From Ruminococcus sp. (GTDB lineage: Bacteria; Bacillota; Clostridia; Lachnospirales; Lachnospiraceae): a stretch of DNA of 9,494 bases. The number at the start of each line of letters is the position of its first letter. Within the stretch, counting starts at the first letter, position 1. Location: positions 1 to 9,494 of the forward strand of contig JAHHTL010000055.1 of assembly GCA_020024635.1 (NCBI GenBank), given 5' to 3'. Of the stretch, positions 1 through 6,112 are shown one piece after another. The notes under the pieces are model-generated. The model had not been told where the DNA came from. It made no database searches and saw only the letters and a program-made list of their open reading frames with translations. The position numbers and the translations under genes are program-made.

Positions 1-29
1 ACTGATCGAATTAGTATAATAGGACAGTT

Positions 30-53
30 AAGAAGCCACGATCGTGGCTTCTT
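30..53. terminator. Perfect palindromic hairpin, probable terminator of an upstream gene
   Basis: A perfect 24-nt palindrome centred on GATC (AAGAAGCCAC/GTGGCTTCTT arms) is followed on the plus strand by a short T run (52-55). It most likely terminates a plus-strand transcript entering from the left. The T tract is short, so efficiency is uncertain. Confidence 0.6.
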
Positions 54-63
54 TTAAAATGTA

Positions 64-97
64 GAGAAAATCCCAAGCAGAAGCTTGGGATTTTCTC
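64..97. terminator. Bidirectional Rho-independent terminator
   Basis: A perfect 15-bp stem (arms 64-78 and 83-97) closes on a 4-nt AGAA loop. Its outer part has A4 on one arm and T4 on the other, so it can work in both directions. On the minus strand it lies about 55 bp after the stop of the small membrane protein, which makes it the likely end of the RLP operon. Confidence 0.8.
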
Positions 98-151
98 ATA
101 TCTAGAGTTATTCACATCCAAAGGTATTCTAAATAAAAATCTTTTTAAAAT

Positions 152-517
152 TCACACTACCGCCTTTTTTTCCGTATATTTAATTAGCATAAGATACATC
201 ACAGAAAGCCCTATATATCCTATGGTTGCCATGTATTTCCCAAATGGATAGCACATAAAAGCCATGATACTTGAAAGAATAACACCTATTTTTCCAGCAA
301 TGGCAAGAGAATCTCTTCTAATTACATCATCTTTAAATAGATAAGAGATTACAGCAGGTGTTGAGAAAAATGTAAGTACAGCAGCAATGAGATAACCAAA
401 AACGGTTGGTGAATATATACCGGAAATAAGGTTATGAAGCACAGATGCAACAGTAAGATCTAGAAGTATAAAAAGCACAGATATGAGGTATGTTATTGTT
501 CCTTTTACATATTTCAT
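152..517 (-). CDS. Small four-helix membrane protein of unknown function, second gene of the RLP operon
   Basis: I do not recognise this 121-residue protein. It has four hydrophobic segments at about residues 7-27, 37-60, 71-92 and 94-113. A charged loop (KDDVIRRD) sits near residues 62-69 and a basic tail (KYTEKK) closes the protein. There is no signal-peptidase site and no enzyme motif. The ATG at 515-517 follows a strong AAAGGAGGG site, which supports the start. It begins 21 bp after the RLP stop on the same strand and is followed by a hairpin terminator at 64-97, so the two genes almost certainly form one operon. The context suggests a role linked to the RLP pathway, such as a transport accessory or membrane partner, but nothing in the sequence shows which. 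Confidence 0.85.
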   Translation of the reverse strand: MKYVKGTITYLISVLFILLDLTVASVLHNLISGIYSPTVFGYLIAAVLTFFSTPAVISYLFKDDVIRRDSLAIAGKIGVILSSIMAFMCYPFGKYMATIGYIGLSVMYLMLIKYTEKKAVV

Positions 518-538
518 GGTTGCCCTCCTTTTTATGTA

Positions 539-1810
539 TTATGAGGTATAAAATTGCTCTAAAGCGACGGAAAGTTCGTGATGGTCAAGGCTGTATTCTT
601 TAGCAGAAATCCCTTTCATTTTAGCATCTATTGCTTGTCTCATTGCTTTAGCACCAGATGTAGCACCTTCTCTATGGCCTTGTACTGCACCGCCCGCTGC
701 AAGTACAATGTCTGGGCCAAGTTCGTCCACAAAGCGTTCCACCATTCCTGGGTGAACACCCCCACCGCAGATAGGCATGGTTGGGCGAATGTTATAAAAT
801 GGTAGGGTAAGCATCTGAACCGTCTTTAAATACCTAGTTGTTGTAAGTGGGTAGCCGCCATAAGGGGTATTGATCATTACAAGATCCGCACCGCATAAAC
901 GTGGAAGTTTTCCGATTAATAGGTCTGAACTCAATCCATTGTTTAGTCCTTCACAATACATCCCTGATCCGGCATAATGACCCATTACAGGAATAGTGAC
1001 ATTCTGGGCGATATAGTCAAGTGTATCAAGTCCGGCGACTGCAAAATTAAGCATGATAGCCTTTGCCCCCGCATCAACTGCTCTATCAATGTTATCTTTT
1101 ATACGACTTACAGAATCCGTGACATTGGCAATATAGATCGTTTCTTTACCGGTTATTTCGTAAGCAGCTTTTGAAGCAATGTTATATTCCTTGATTCTAT
1201 CTGTAAGCGGACAAAAGTCTGGGTTAGCAAGTAGTTCGTCATCCTTTATAAAATCAGGTCCTCCAAGAGCTGTCTCATAAAAGATTTTCGCTCCGACTTT
1301 AGGGGTAATACCTGTGCAAGGTTTGATCATATTGAGAAAAAGAGGTCGATCCTGTTCTCTGGTCAACTCTCTTAATCCTTCAATACCGAATTTCGGACCT
1401 TTAAAATTTGAAACAAATTGTTCTGGAAAAGTTAGATCGACAAGTTTTACCTGCGCGCTTGTTGATGCATCATTTCCTAATAAGGTGGTAAGCATCATAG
1501 GGATTGATGCATCGAAGTTTGAAACAGGATATGCTATTTGGAAAAAGTAGGTTGTTGTTTCACTCGTATATTGGTTTGATAATTCTACTGGTGGTGCTTC
1601 CAAAATTGAAATAACTTTCCCCATATGTTTCCTTCGCATGTTATCGGTTATTCCAGGAACAGGAACCCATGTGCCTAATGTTTGTCCTATGGCCATAGAA
1701 GCAGCTTTATTGATTGCGTTCGTATCGGTTGAAAGTACTATGTGATATGTTGCTAACACATATGGTGCATTTTTCATCTCTTCAGGAAGAGAAAATAGTA
1801 TATTGTCCAT
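539..1810 (-). CDS. RuBisCO-like protein (form IV), probable 3-oxo-isoapionate-4-phosphate decarboxylase type
   Basis: The 423-residue protein has the RuBisCO large-subunit layout: an alpha/beta N-terminal domain (about 1-135) and a TIM barrel. RuBisCO active-site positions are partly kept. IKP carries K163 (RuBisCO K175), and DFIKDDE carries K189, D191 and E192 (the carbamylated lysine and Mg ligands K201, D203, E204). H278 (H294), the GGGVH phosphate loop (349-353) and AAGG (371-374) are also present. The loop-6 lysine (K334, GKLEG) is absent: that region reads INTPYGGYPL (313-322). It is therefore an RLP rather than a carboxylase. Known RLPs include enolases of methionine salvage and the decarboxylase (OiaX) and transcarboxylase (OiaT) of apionate catabolism. 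The TIM and RpiB paralogues nearby favour a decarboxylase yielding L-erythrulose 1-phosphate; this is inference. The ATG at 1808-1810 has an AAAGGAGGG site 4 nt upstream. A longer in-frame reading to 1933 would run through the promoter. RLP family is certain; the substrate is not. Confidence 0.93.
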   Translation of the reverse strand: MDNILFSLPEEMKNAPYVLATYHIVLSTDTNAINKAASMAIGQTLGTWVPVPGITDNMRRKHMGKVISILEAPPVELSNQYTSETTTYFFQIAYPVSNFDASIPMMLTTLLGNDASTSAQVKLVDLTFPEQFVSNFKGPKFGIEGLRELTREQDRPLFLNMIKPCTGITPKVGAKIFYETALGGPDFIKDDELLANPDFCPLTDRIKEYNIASKAAYEITGKETIYIANVTDSVSRIKDNIDRAVDAGAKAIMLNFAVAGLDTLDYIAQNVTIPVMGHYAGSGMYCEGLNNGLSSDLLIGKLPRLCGADLVMINTPYGGYPLTTTRYLKTVQMLTLPFYNIRPTMPICGGGVHPGMVERFVDELGPDIVLAAGGAVQGHREGATSGAKAMRQAIDAKMKGISAKEYSLDHHELSVALEQFYTS

Positions 1811-1823
1811 TGAGCCCTCCTTT

Positions 1824-1839
1824 TGCATATCAATATGCA
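1824..1839. promoter_or_regulatory. Inverted repeat in the RLP leader, candidate operator
   Basis: A perfect 7-2-7 inverted repeat (TGCATAT CA ATATGCA) lies directly upstream of the RLP ribosome binding site (1815-1823), inside the transcript predicted from the -10 at 1889-1894. It could be a repressor site or a small leader hairpin that limits ribosome access. The regulator is unknown. Confidence 0.4.
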
Positions 1840-1888
1840 CAAATAATTTAAAGTATACACCTTTGTTGTGAATATAATGAATACAGTA

Positions 1889-1917
1889 ATTATAAAACAA
1901 GTTAGAAATAAAGTCAA
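1889..1917 (-). promoter_or_regulatory. Sigma-A promoter of the RLP operon
   Basis: On the minus strand TTGACT (1912-1917), a 17-bp spacer and a perfect TATAAT (1889-1894) match the vegetative consensus at 11 of 12 positions. Transcription would start near 1882, leaving a leader of about 70 nt before the RLP ATG. That leader contains the inverted repeat at 1824-1839. Confidence 0.82.
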
Positions 1918-1923
1918 AATAAA

Positions 1924-1946
1924 CATAAAACAAAAAAATAAAACAA
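1924..1946. repeat. AT-rich direct repeat, copy 1, between the divergent promoters
   Basis: The stretch follows the pattern CATAAAAC-A7-TAAAACAA. It lies 6 bp beyond the -35 of the RLP promoter and 7 bp before the -35 of the PTS promoter. A second copy at 1986-2005 differs only in A-run lengths. It is a candidate shared operator for one of the two DeoR-type regulators. Confidence 0.45.
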
Positions 1947-1953
1947 TAAAAAC

Positions 1954-1982
1954 TTGCAAAATTACTAAAAAAGTGATAAAGT
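1954..1982 (+). promoter_or_regulatory. Candidate sigma-A promoter of the PTS operon
   Basis: TTGCAA (1954-1959), a 17-bp spacer and TAAAGT (1977-1982) match the consensus at 4 of 6 positions in each box. Transcription would start near 1989, inside direct-repeat copy 2, where a bound repressor would block initiation. The weak boxes suit a regulated promoter. Confidence 0.5.
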
Positions 1983-1985
1983 AAT

Positions 1986-2005
1986 CATAAACAAAAATAA
2001 AACAA
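1986..2005. repeat. AT-rich direct repeat, copy 2, over the PTS start site
   Basis: CATAAAC-A5-TAAAACAA repeats the element at 1924-1946 in the same orientation, about 60 bp (near six helical turns) downstream. The two copies bracket the PTS promoter. This one covers the expected transcription start. Confidence 0.45.
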
Positions 2006-2036
2006 CTTAATCGGAAAAGAAAGGAGGAATAATATT

Positions 2037-2492
2037 GTGCAAATTTTAGAAAAAGAATTGATCGCTTTGAACGTGGAAGCAAGTGATTGTGAAGAGGTAT
2101 TAAGATACATGGCGAATCGTTTTGTTGAAGCTGGAGTTGGAAAGGAGTCTTATCCGGATGCTATTGTTGAAAGAGAAAAAAACTATCCTACGGCATTGCC
2201 GGCGATGGCTTTTGATATTGCTGTACCGCACACCTTTGCAGAGCATGTAAATCGACCTGCAATGGGAATCTGCGTACTGAAGAATCCTGTCGAGTTTCAT
2301 CAGATGGGGGCGCCTGAAATAGTTCTTCATCCAAAAGTCCTGTTTATGCTCGCAATTACAGATCCCAAAGATCAAATTCTGATTTTAAAGAAAATAATGG
2401 GAATGATTCAAAGTGAGGAAATTCTAAACAGTATCAAAGATGCAGACACAGAGGAAGAAATATATAATATTGTTTCTAAAGTGTTTGCATAG
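2037..2492 (+). CDS. PTS system EIIA component, fructose/mannitol superfamily, galactitol type
   Basis: This 151-residue cytoplasmic protein matches the usual length of stand-alone galactitol-type EIIA. It takes phosphate from HPr on a histidine and passes it to EIIB. The active site is AVPHT, with H65. The preceding REKNYPTALP segment (46-55) is typical of the PTS_EIIA_2 fold. The start is a GTG at 2037-2039, with AAGGAGG (2021-2027) 9 nt upstream; no in-frame ATG precedes it. It is the first gene of the EIIA-EIIB-EIIC-HPr set, with EIIB 47 bp downstream. Its expression probably responds to the direct repeats around the promoter just upstream. The family is clear. The sugar is not determined by EIIA and must be read from EIIC and the pathway enzymes. 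Confidence 0.95.
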   Translation: MQILEKELIALNVEASDCEEVLRYMANRFVEAGVGKESYPDAIVEREKNYPTALPAMAFDIAVPHTFAEHVNRPAMGICVLKNPVEFHQMGAPEIVLHPKVLFMLAITDPKDQILILKKIMGMIQSEEILNSIKDADTEEEIYNIVSKVFA

Positions 2493-2539
2493 AAAGTTGT
2501 ATTCGAAATGTAAAATGAAAATTAAAGGAGTAGATTAAA

Positions 2540-2839
2540 ATGTCAAAAAGTGTAAAATTATTAACAGTATGTGGATCAGGAATTGTTACATCTTCAATGG
2601 TTGCTAACAAAATTACAGAGATGCTTGAGGATGAGGGATATGATGTGGAAGCCATGGAATCAAATCCAAGCGAACTTGAGACATATCTTATGAGAGATAA
2701 ATATGATTTTGTTGCTTATGCTAGCCCTATAGATGAAAGTATTTTAGGAGATGTTCCTGCAATTTCTGCAATTTGTTTACTTACAGGACGTGGAGAGGAT
2801 GAATTTAAAGAAGAAGTTCTTAAAATTCTAGAAAAATAA
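2540..2839 (+). CDS. PTS system EIIB component, galactitol/lactose-like superfamily
   Basis: This 99-residue cytoplasmic protein carries the cysteine phosphorylation loop near its N-terminus, LLTVCGSGIVTSS, with C11 as the phosphate carrier. The CGSGI-TS pattern is that of galactitol/ascorbate-type EIIB domains, and the length is normal for a stand-alone EIIB. It receives phosphate from H65 of the EIIA encoded upstream and delivers it to the substrate bound by the EIIC encoded 42 bp downstream. AAAGGAG (2524-2530) lies 9 nt before the ATG. Nothing is unusual in length or reading frame. Assignment as EIIB is firm; sugar specificity is not visible here. Confidence 0.95.
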   Translation: MSKSVKLLTVCGSGIVTSSMVANKITEMLEDEGYDVEAMESNPSELETYLMRDKYDFVAYASPIDESILGDVPAISAICLLTGRGEDEFKEEVLKILEK

Positions 2840-2881
2840 TTTTATAGGATTGATCATTTTACTTATTATAGGAGGTAAATC

Positions 2882-4294
2882 ATGGATGCTTTTTTTAATG
2901 GAGTAAAAATATTTTTTGATACATTTAGTGCCGTTGTATTTGTTCCAGTAATAATGTTTATAATCAATATTGCTTTTAAGGTAAAACCTAAAAAAGCGTT
3001 TGTATCAGCTCTTTCAGCAGGTGTTGGTCTTCAAGGATTTAATATGGTTATCGGTGCTTACAGCCCTATTATCCAGCCAGTAATTACAAGAATGGTTGAG
3101 TCAACGGGAATTAATCTTCCAGTATACGATGCAGGATGGCCGAATACATCAGTTGTTGCATATTCAACAAAAGCAGGTATGGTGTTTGTGGTAATTGCTA
3201 TTTTATTACAGGTTGTTTTATTCTTAACAAAATTTACGACAATATTCCAAGCAGGTGACCTTTGGAATAACTATTCATACTTTTGTTGGGGGTCAATGTT
3301 ATATATTCTTACAGGCAATATGTTACTTGCAATAGGTCTTATGACAATGCAGCTTCTGATCACATTACTTATTACAGAAGTGATCGCAAAGAGATGGTCT
3401 AATTATTATAAATATCCGGGGTGTACGATAGCATCACTACATACCGCTACGGTTACCGTTTTTGCGATTCCACTTAACTGGATCATGAATAAACTTGGTC
3501 TTTACAAAATCAACCTTGATCCTAATACAATGAAGAAAAAACTTGGAGTTATTGGCGAGCCAATGACACTTGGGCTTGTTCTTGGTCTTATTATAGGATT
3601 TGTAGGAAATGTTACAAGAATTGGCAATATCAGTGCTTGGGGTGAAATCCTTGCTTGTGGTGTTGCTACATCAGCAGTAATGGCTGTATTTCCAAAGATT
3701 TCATCAATCTTTTCGGGAGCTTTTACTGCAATTACAGAGGCATCTAAGAAAACAACAAAGGGTGTTAGCGGAGAATGGTATTTAGCAGTCAATGATGCAA
3801 CAGGGTATGGAGAAACAGCCACACTGGTATCTGGTCTTATTACTATGATCTTTTGCTTATTACTTGCGTTTATCCTTCCAAAAAATGAAACGCTTCCTAT
3901 GGTTGACCTTGTAGCAATTCCGTATTGTATTCAGCCAATGGTTGCAATGGCCAATGGTAACGTTGTTAAATCTGTGATTGGTGCCACGATTATCAGTGCG
4001 ATCTTTCTTTATGTTTGTACAGCATGCGGTCCTGTATTTACAAAGGTTGTTGAAAGTGCAGGGGGAAATCTTGGTGGTGGAGCAATGATGGTTACATCAC
4101 TTATTATCATTGGACAACCAATAGGATACTTGACCTTCAAGATATTTGCAACGCAGAATCCAATTGCAATTGTTGCACTTGTTGTTGTATATGCAGTTGC
4201 TTATGTATTAGTTAGAAAAAATAAAGAAAAAATTTATGATGCACTTGAAAGACAGGCTCTTAATCCATCAGGAAAAGAAGAGGCGGCAGCTTAA
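2882..4294 (+). CDS. PTS system EIIC component, galactitol family permease
   Basis: This 470-residue polytopic membrane protein translocates the substrate while EIIB phosphorylates it. It follows the galactitol (GatC) family layout: an N-terminal membrane block (about 8-165), a DAGWPNTS motif at 83-90 like the DVGWP of GatC, a central GEPMTLGLVLGLIIG segment at 225-239 matching the GEP signature of GatC, and a second membrane block (about 310-445). A long polar loop (about 285-310) contains VNDATGYGE. The C-terminus is a short hydrophilic tail (KEEAAA). AGGAGGT (2870-2876) lies 5 nt before the ATG. Galactitol-family EIICs are used for many polyols and sugar acids, so the name does not fix the substrate. 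With an RLP, a TIM paralogue and an RpiB paralogue nearby, a branched C5 sugar acid or a tetrose/tetritol is a reasonable guess. Confidence 0.93.
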   Translation: MDAFFNGVKIFFDTFSAVVFVPVIMFIINIAFKVKPKKAFVSALSAGVGLQGFNMVIGAYSPIIQPVITRMVESTGINLPVYDAGWPNTSVVAYSTKAGMVFVVIAILLQVVLFLTKFTTIFQAGDLWNNYSYFCWGSMLYILTGNMLLAIGLMTMQLLITLLITEVIAKRWSNYYKYPGCTIASLHTATVTVFAIPLNWIMNKLGLYKINLDPNTMKKKLGVIGEPMTLGLVLGLIIGFVGNVTRIGNISAWGEILACGVATSAVMAVFPKISSIFSGAFTAITEASKKTTKGVSGEWYLAVNDATGYGETATLVSGLITMIFCLLLAFILPKNETLPMVDLVAIPYCIQPMVAMANGNVVKSVIGATIISAIFLYVCTACGPVFTKVVESAGGNLGGGAMMVTSLIIIGQPIGYLTFKIFATQNPIAIVALVVVYAVAYVLVRKNKEKIYDALERQALNPSGKEEAAA

Positions 4295-4319
4295 TACTTG
4301 GAAAAAGGAGGAATAAACA

Positions 4320-4589
4320 ATGATATCAAAAACTGCTACAATTACGAATAAAACAGGTTTGCATGCAAGACCGGCAGGAACATTTGTTAAAACAGCATCA
4401 AAATTTAAATCAGGGATCAAAATAAAAGACATAAAGAATGATGCAGAGGCAAATGCAAAGAGTATCATATTCTTGCTTTCGTTAGGTCTTGTACAGGGAA
4501 CAGAAGTAGAGATAACAGCGGATGGAGAGGATGAAGAGGAAGCTGTTAATACATTGGTAGATCTTATTCAATCGGGATTTGGTGAATGA
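4320..4589 (+). CDS. Operon-specific HPr phosphocarrier paralogue
   Basis: This 89-residue HPr-fold protein carries phosphate from Enzyme I to EIIA. The catalytic motif TGLHARPAG holds H15. The regulatory serine of Firmicute HPr is kept as S48 in AKSIIF, shifted two residues from the usual S46 by a slightly longer loop (about 36-46, KDIKNDAEANA). HPr kinase could therefore modify it. The acidic C-terminal helix begins around EDEEEA (71-76). The gene lies 25 bp after EIIC, with AAGGAGG (4305-4311) 8 nt before the ATG. General HPr is normally encoded with Enzyme I elsewhere, and no Enzyme I is in this window. This copy is therefore probably an induced, system-specific carrier that relies on a chromosomal Enzyme I. 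Confidence 0.95.
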   Translation: MISKTATITNKTGLHARPAGTFVKTASKFKSGIKIKDIKNDAEANAKSIIFLLSLGLVQGTEVEITADGEDEEEAVNTLVDLIQSGFGE

Positions 4590-4590
4590 T

Positions 4591-5130
4591 ATGGCGACAA
4601 TGAGAAGATTCAGATTTAAATTTACAATGGAAGTGGAACATTATCGTAAGATGATGGAATGTAAAACTTTTGGTAATTCCATATGGAAAAGAGTGATGCT
4701 TTTTGCAATATGGGGAGTTTTTACAATATTGTTCTTTCTAGATGTATTGAATAAAATCGAGTTGTCTCAAGTTGTACATGTCTGCTCACTACTTGTTATG
4801 ATAGCGCTTCCTTCTGCTTTAGTTACCGTAGAAATTAATATAATGAAGTATAAGGAAGCTTACAAGGAAGGGATCAAAGGGGAAAGAATAATCGAGGTTG
4901 ACGAAGATGGCTTTACATTTATTAATTCATCTTTTCATGCATCCGAAAGAAAATCATGGGATGAATTGAAAAACATCGAAGAGATGAGAGATATTTTCTT
5001 GATCAATACAGAAGATAGAAAATCCATTATCCTTCCGAAAAAGAGCATGGGTGATAATAAAAAGATGGGTTATTTTAAAGAATTAGTAATTGAAAAAATT
5101 GGTAATAAATTCTATCCCTTGAAGGGATAG
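4591..5130 (+). CDS. YcxB-like two-helix membrane protein, unknown function, last gene of the PTS operon
   Basis: The protein has 179 residues from the ATG at 4591. An N-terminal basic cytoplasmic stretch (1-33) is followed by two hydrophobic helices (about 34-53 and 61-81). A soluble C-terminal domain (about 95-179) has the beta-rich pattern of YcxB-like proteins: ERIIEVDEDGF, then a SWDEL turn and FLINTEDRKSIILPK. The family has no established function. The ATG is one base after the HPr stop, so translation is probably coupled. GTG (4582) and TTG (4579) are in-frame alternatives overlapping HPr, and another ATG lies at 4600; no start has a strong ribosome site. The last codons lie in the left arm of the terminator hairpin. 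Placement in the PTS operon may hint at membrane assembly or regulation of EIIC, but nothing shows it. Confidence 0.82.
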   Translation: MATMRRFRFKFTMEVEHYRKMMECKTFGNSIWKRVMLFAIWGVFTILFFLDVLNKIELSQVVHVCSLLVMIALPSALVTVEINIMKYKEAYKEGIKGERIIEVDEDGFTFINSSFHASERKSWDELKNIEEMRDIFLINTEDRKSIILPKKSMGDNKKMGYFKELVIEKIGNKFYPLKG

Positions 5131-5138
5131 AATTTATT
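5104..5138. terminator. Bidirectional terminator shared by convergent genes
   Basis: A perfect 15-bp stem (5104-5118 and 5124-5138) closes on a 5-nt TTGAA loop. It spans the stop codon of the YcxB-like gene (5128-5130) and that of the convergent deoR-type gene (5134-5136). T-rich DNA follows on both sides: TTATT on the plus strand, and a T6 run about 8 nt past the stem on the minus strand. Confidence 0.75.
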
Positions 5139-5904
5139 TATTCGTAGGAGCGTATAGATATTCCACGTTATTATTTTTGAAGAAATCGTTCCACGCTTTA
5201 TTAGGAATAAAATCCGAGATGATTCCATCCACTACATCAAAAGAACATATTTTTATAAATGACGTTCCGTTGAATTTTGAATGGTCTGCAACAATGTATG
5301 TTTTCTGGCTTCTATGTACAGCAATTTGTCTGATTTGGCAAAGAGATTCTACAGAATCAGTTATTCCATGTTCCATGGATAAAGTACGACAGGAAATGAA
5401 AGATTTATCTAGATAATACTGATTAAGAAACTGAGCTGTTGTTAAGCCATAGAAAGCCTTATTTTCAATGGAATAATTGCCGCCAACAGCTATTAAATGA
5501 ATATTAGGGATGTCGCATAGTTCTGAAATTATGAGAATGGAGTTTGTGAGTACGGTAAGTCGCATATCTTTTATGACTCTTGCAATAAAAAGTGCGGTAG
5601 TGGAAGGATCAAGAAATATAGTATCCCCATTATGTATTATTTTTTTACACTCCAAAGCAATGCTGCTTTTACTATCAACATAAGCTACCTTTCTTACGTT
5701 TAGGTCTATGTTGTTTTCAACTCCGTCCTGAATAAAAGCACCTCCGTATGTCCTCATACACAGTCCTTCTTTTTCAAGAAGACGAAGATCTCTTCGAATT
5801 GTTTCTTCTGTGACATCAAACATATCCGCAAGTTCAAGTACTGTTACAGACTTTTTGTCCTGTATTATGTCGTTGATTTTGTTTTTTCTGGTAACTGCTA
5901 ACAT
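5134..5904 (-). CDS. DeoR-family transcriptional regulator (first of two)
   Basis: This 256-residue protein is the normal length for the family. An N-terminal winged helix-turn-helix (about 7-56) contains LADMFDVTEETIRRDLRLLE, the DeoR signature. The C-terminal sugar-phosphate sensor shows the phosphate-binding motif DPSTT (99-103), VGGN (140-143) and ADHSKF (206-211). DeoR proteins usually repress catabolic operons and release DNA when they bind a phosphorylated sugar intermediate. The ATG (5902-5904) has AAGGGAG (5911-5917) 6 nt upstream. It is transcribed towards the PTS operon and diverges from the HAD gene. Candidate targets are the 1811-2036 control region and its own promoter. The effector could be the EII product or a tetrulose phosphate. 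It shares the fold but not close sequence with the second regulator at 7001-7783. Confidence 0.93.
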   Translation of the reverse strand: MLAVTRKNKINDIIQDKKSVTVLELADMFDVTEETIRRDLRLLEKEGLCMRTYGGAFIQDGVENNIDLNVRKVAYVDSKSSIALECKKIIHNGDTIFLDPSTTALFIARVIKDMRLTVLTNSILIISELCDIPNIHLIAVGGNYSIENKAFYGLTTAQFLNQYYLDKSFISCRTLSMEHGITDSVESLCQIRQIAVHRSQKTYIVADHSKFNGTSFIKICSFDVVDGIISDFIPNKAWNDFFKNNNVEYLYAPTNK

Positions 5905-6009
5905 AATTTACTCCCTTGGATTTATTTAATGATTCAAATATTGTTATGCAAAATGTACATATATTAGAACAAATCCGAATCTATATTATCTATATTATAT
6001 AACAAAATA

Positions 6010-6038
6010 TTGGAAAATTAAAAGAGCAAAAGCAAAAT
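6010..6038 (+). promoter_or_regulatory. Tentative promoter for the HAD-deoR-tpi operon
   Basis: TTGGAA (6010-6015), a 17-bp spacer and CAAAAT (6033-6038) match sigma-A at 4 of 6 positions in each box, about 75 nt before the HAD start. The whole 5905-6112 interval is very AT-rich, so chance matches are common and this is only a best guess. Confidence 0.28.
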
Positions 6039-6112
6039 TATTTAAAAAATATTCGTGGATTTAGATGGTGGGTTTAAACTTACGCCAAAATACAATTTTA
6101 AAGGAGACTTTC

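Noticed and set aside
578..1550. Plus-strand open frames opposite the RLP
   Set aside because: They have no ribosome sites and no domain pattern, and they overlap a well-supported gene on the other strand.
539..1810. True CO2-fixing RuBisCO
   Set aside because: The loop-6 lysine and the DHIHSGT motif are missing, and no phosphoribulokinase or other Calvin or nucleotide-salvage gene is present.
539..1810. MtnW-type enolase of methionine salvage
   Set aside because: No mtnK, mtnA, mtnB or related genes are nearby, and the surrounding PTS and sugar-phosphate isomerases do not fit that pathway. It is not fully excluded without a phylogeny.
1811..1933. In-frame N-terminal extension of the RLP to an ATG at 1933
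   Set aside because: It is low-complexity and hydrophobic, runs through a near-consensus promoter, and the internal ATG at 1810 has an excellent ribosome binding site.
1811..2036. Catabolite-response element (cre) for CcpA
   Set aside because: I looked in this interval and in the other intergenic regions for the WTGNAANCGNWNNCW pattern and saw no convincing match.
5981..5998. Tandem CTATATTAT repeat upstream of the HAD gene
   Set aside because: It is only two short AT-only-like units in a very AT-rich interval, with no second site elsewhere.
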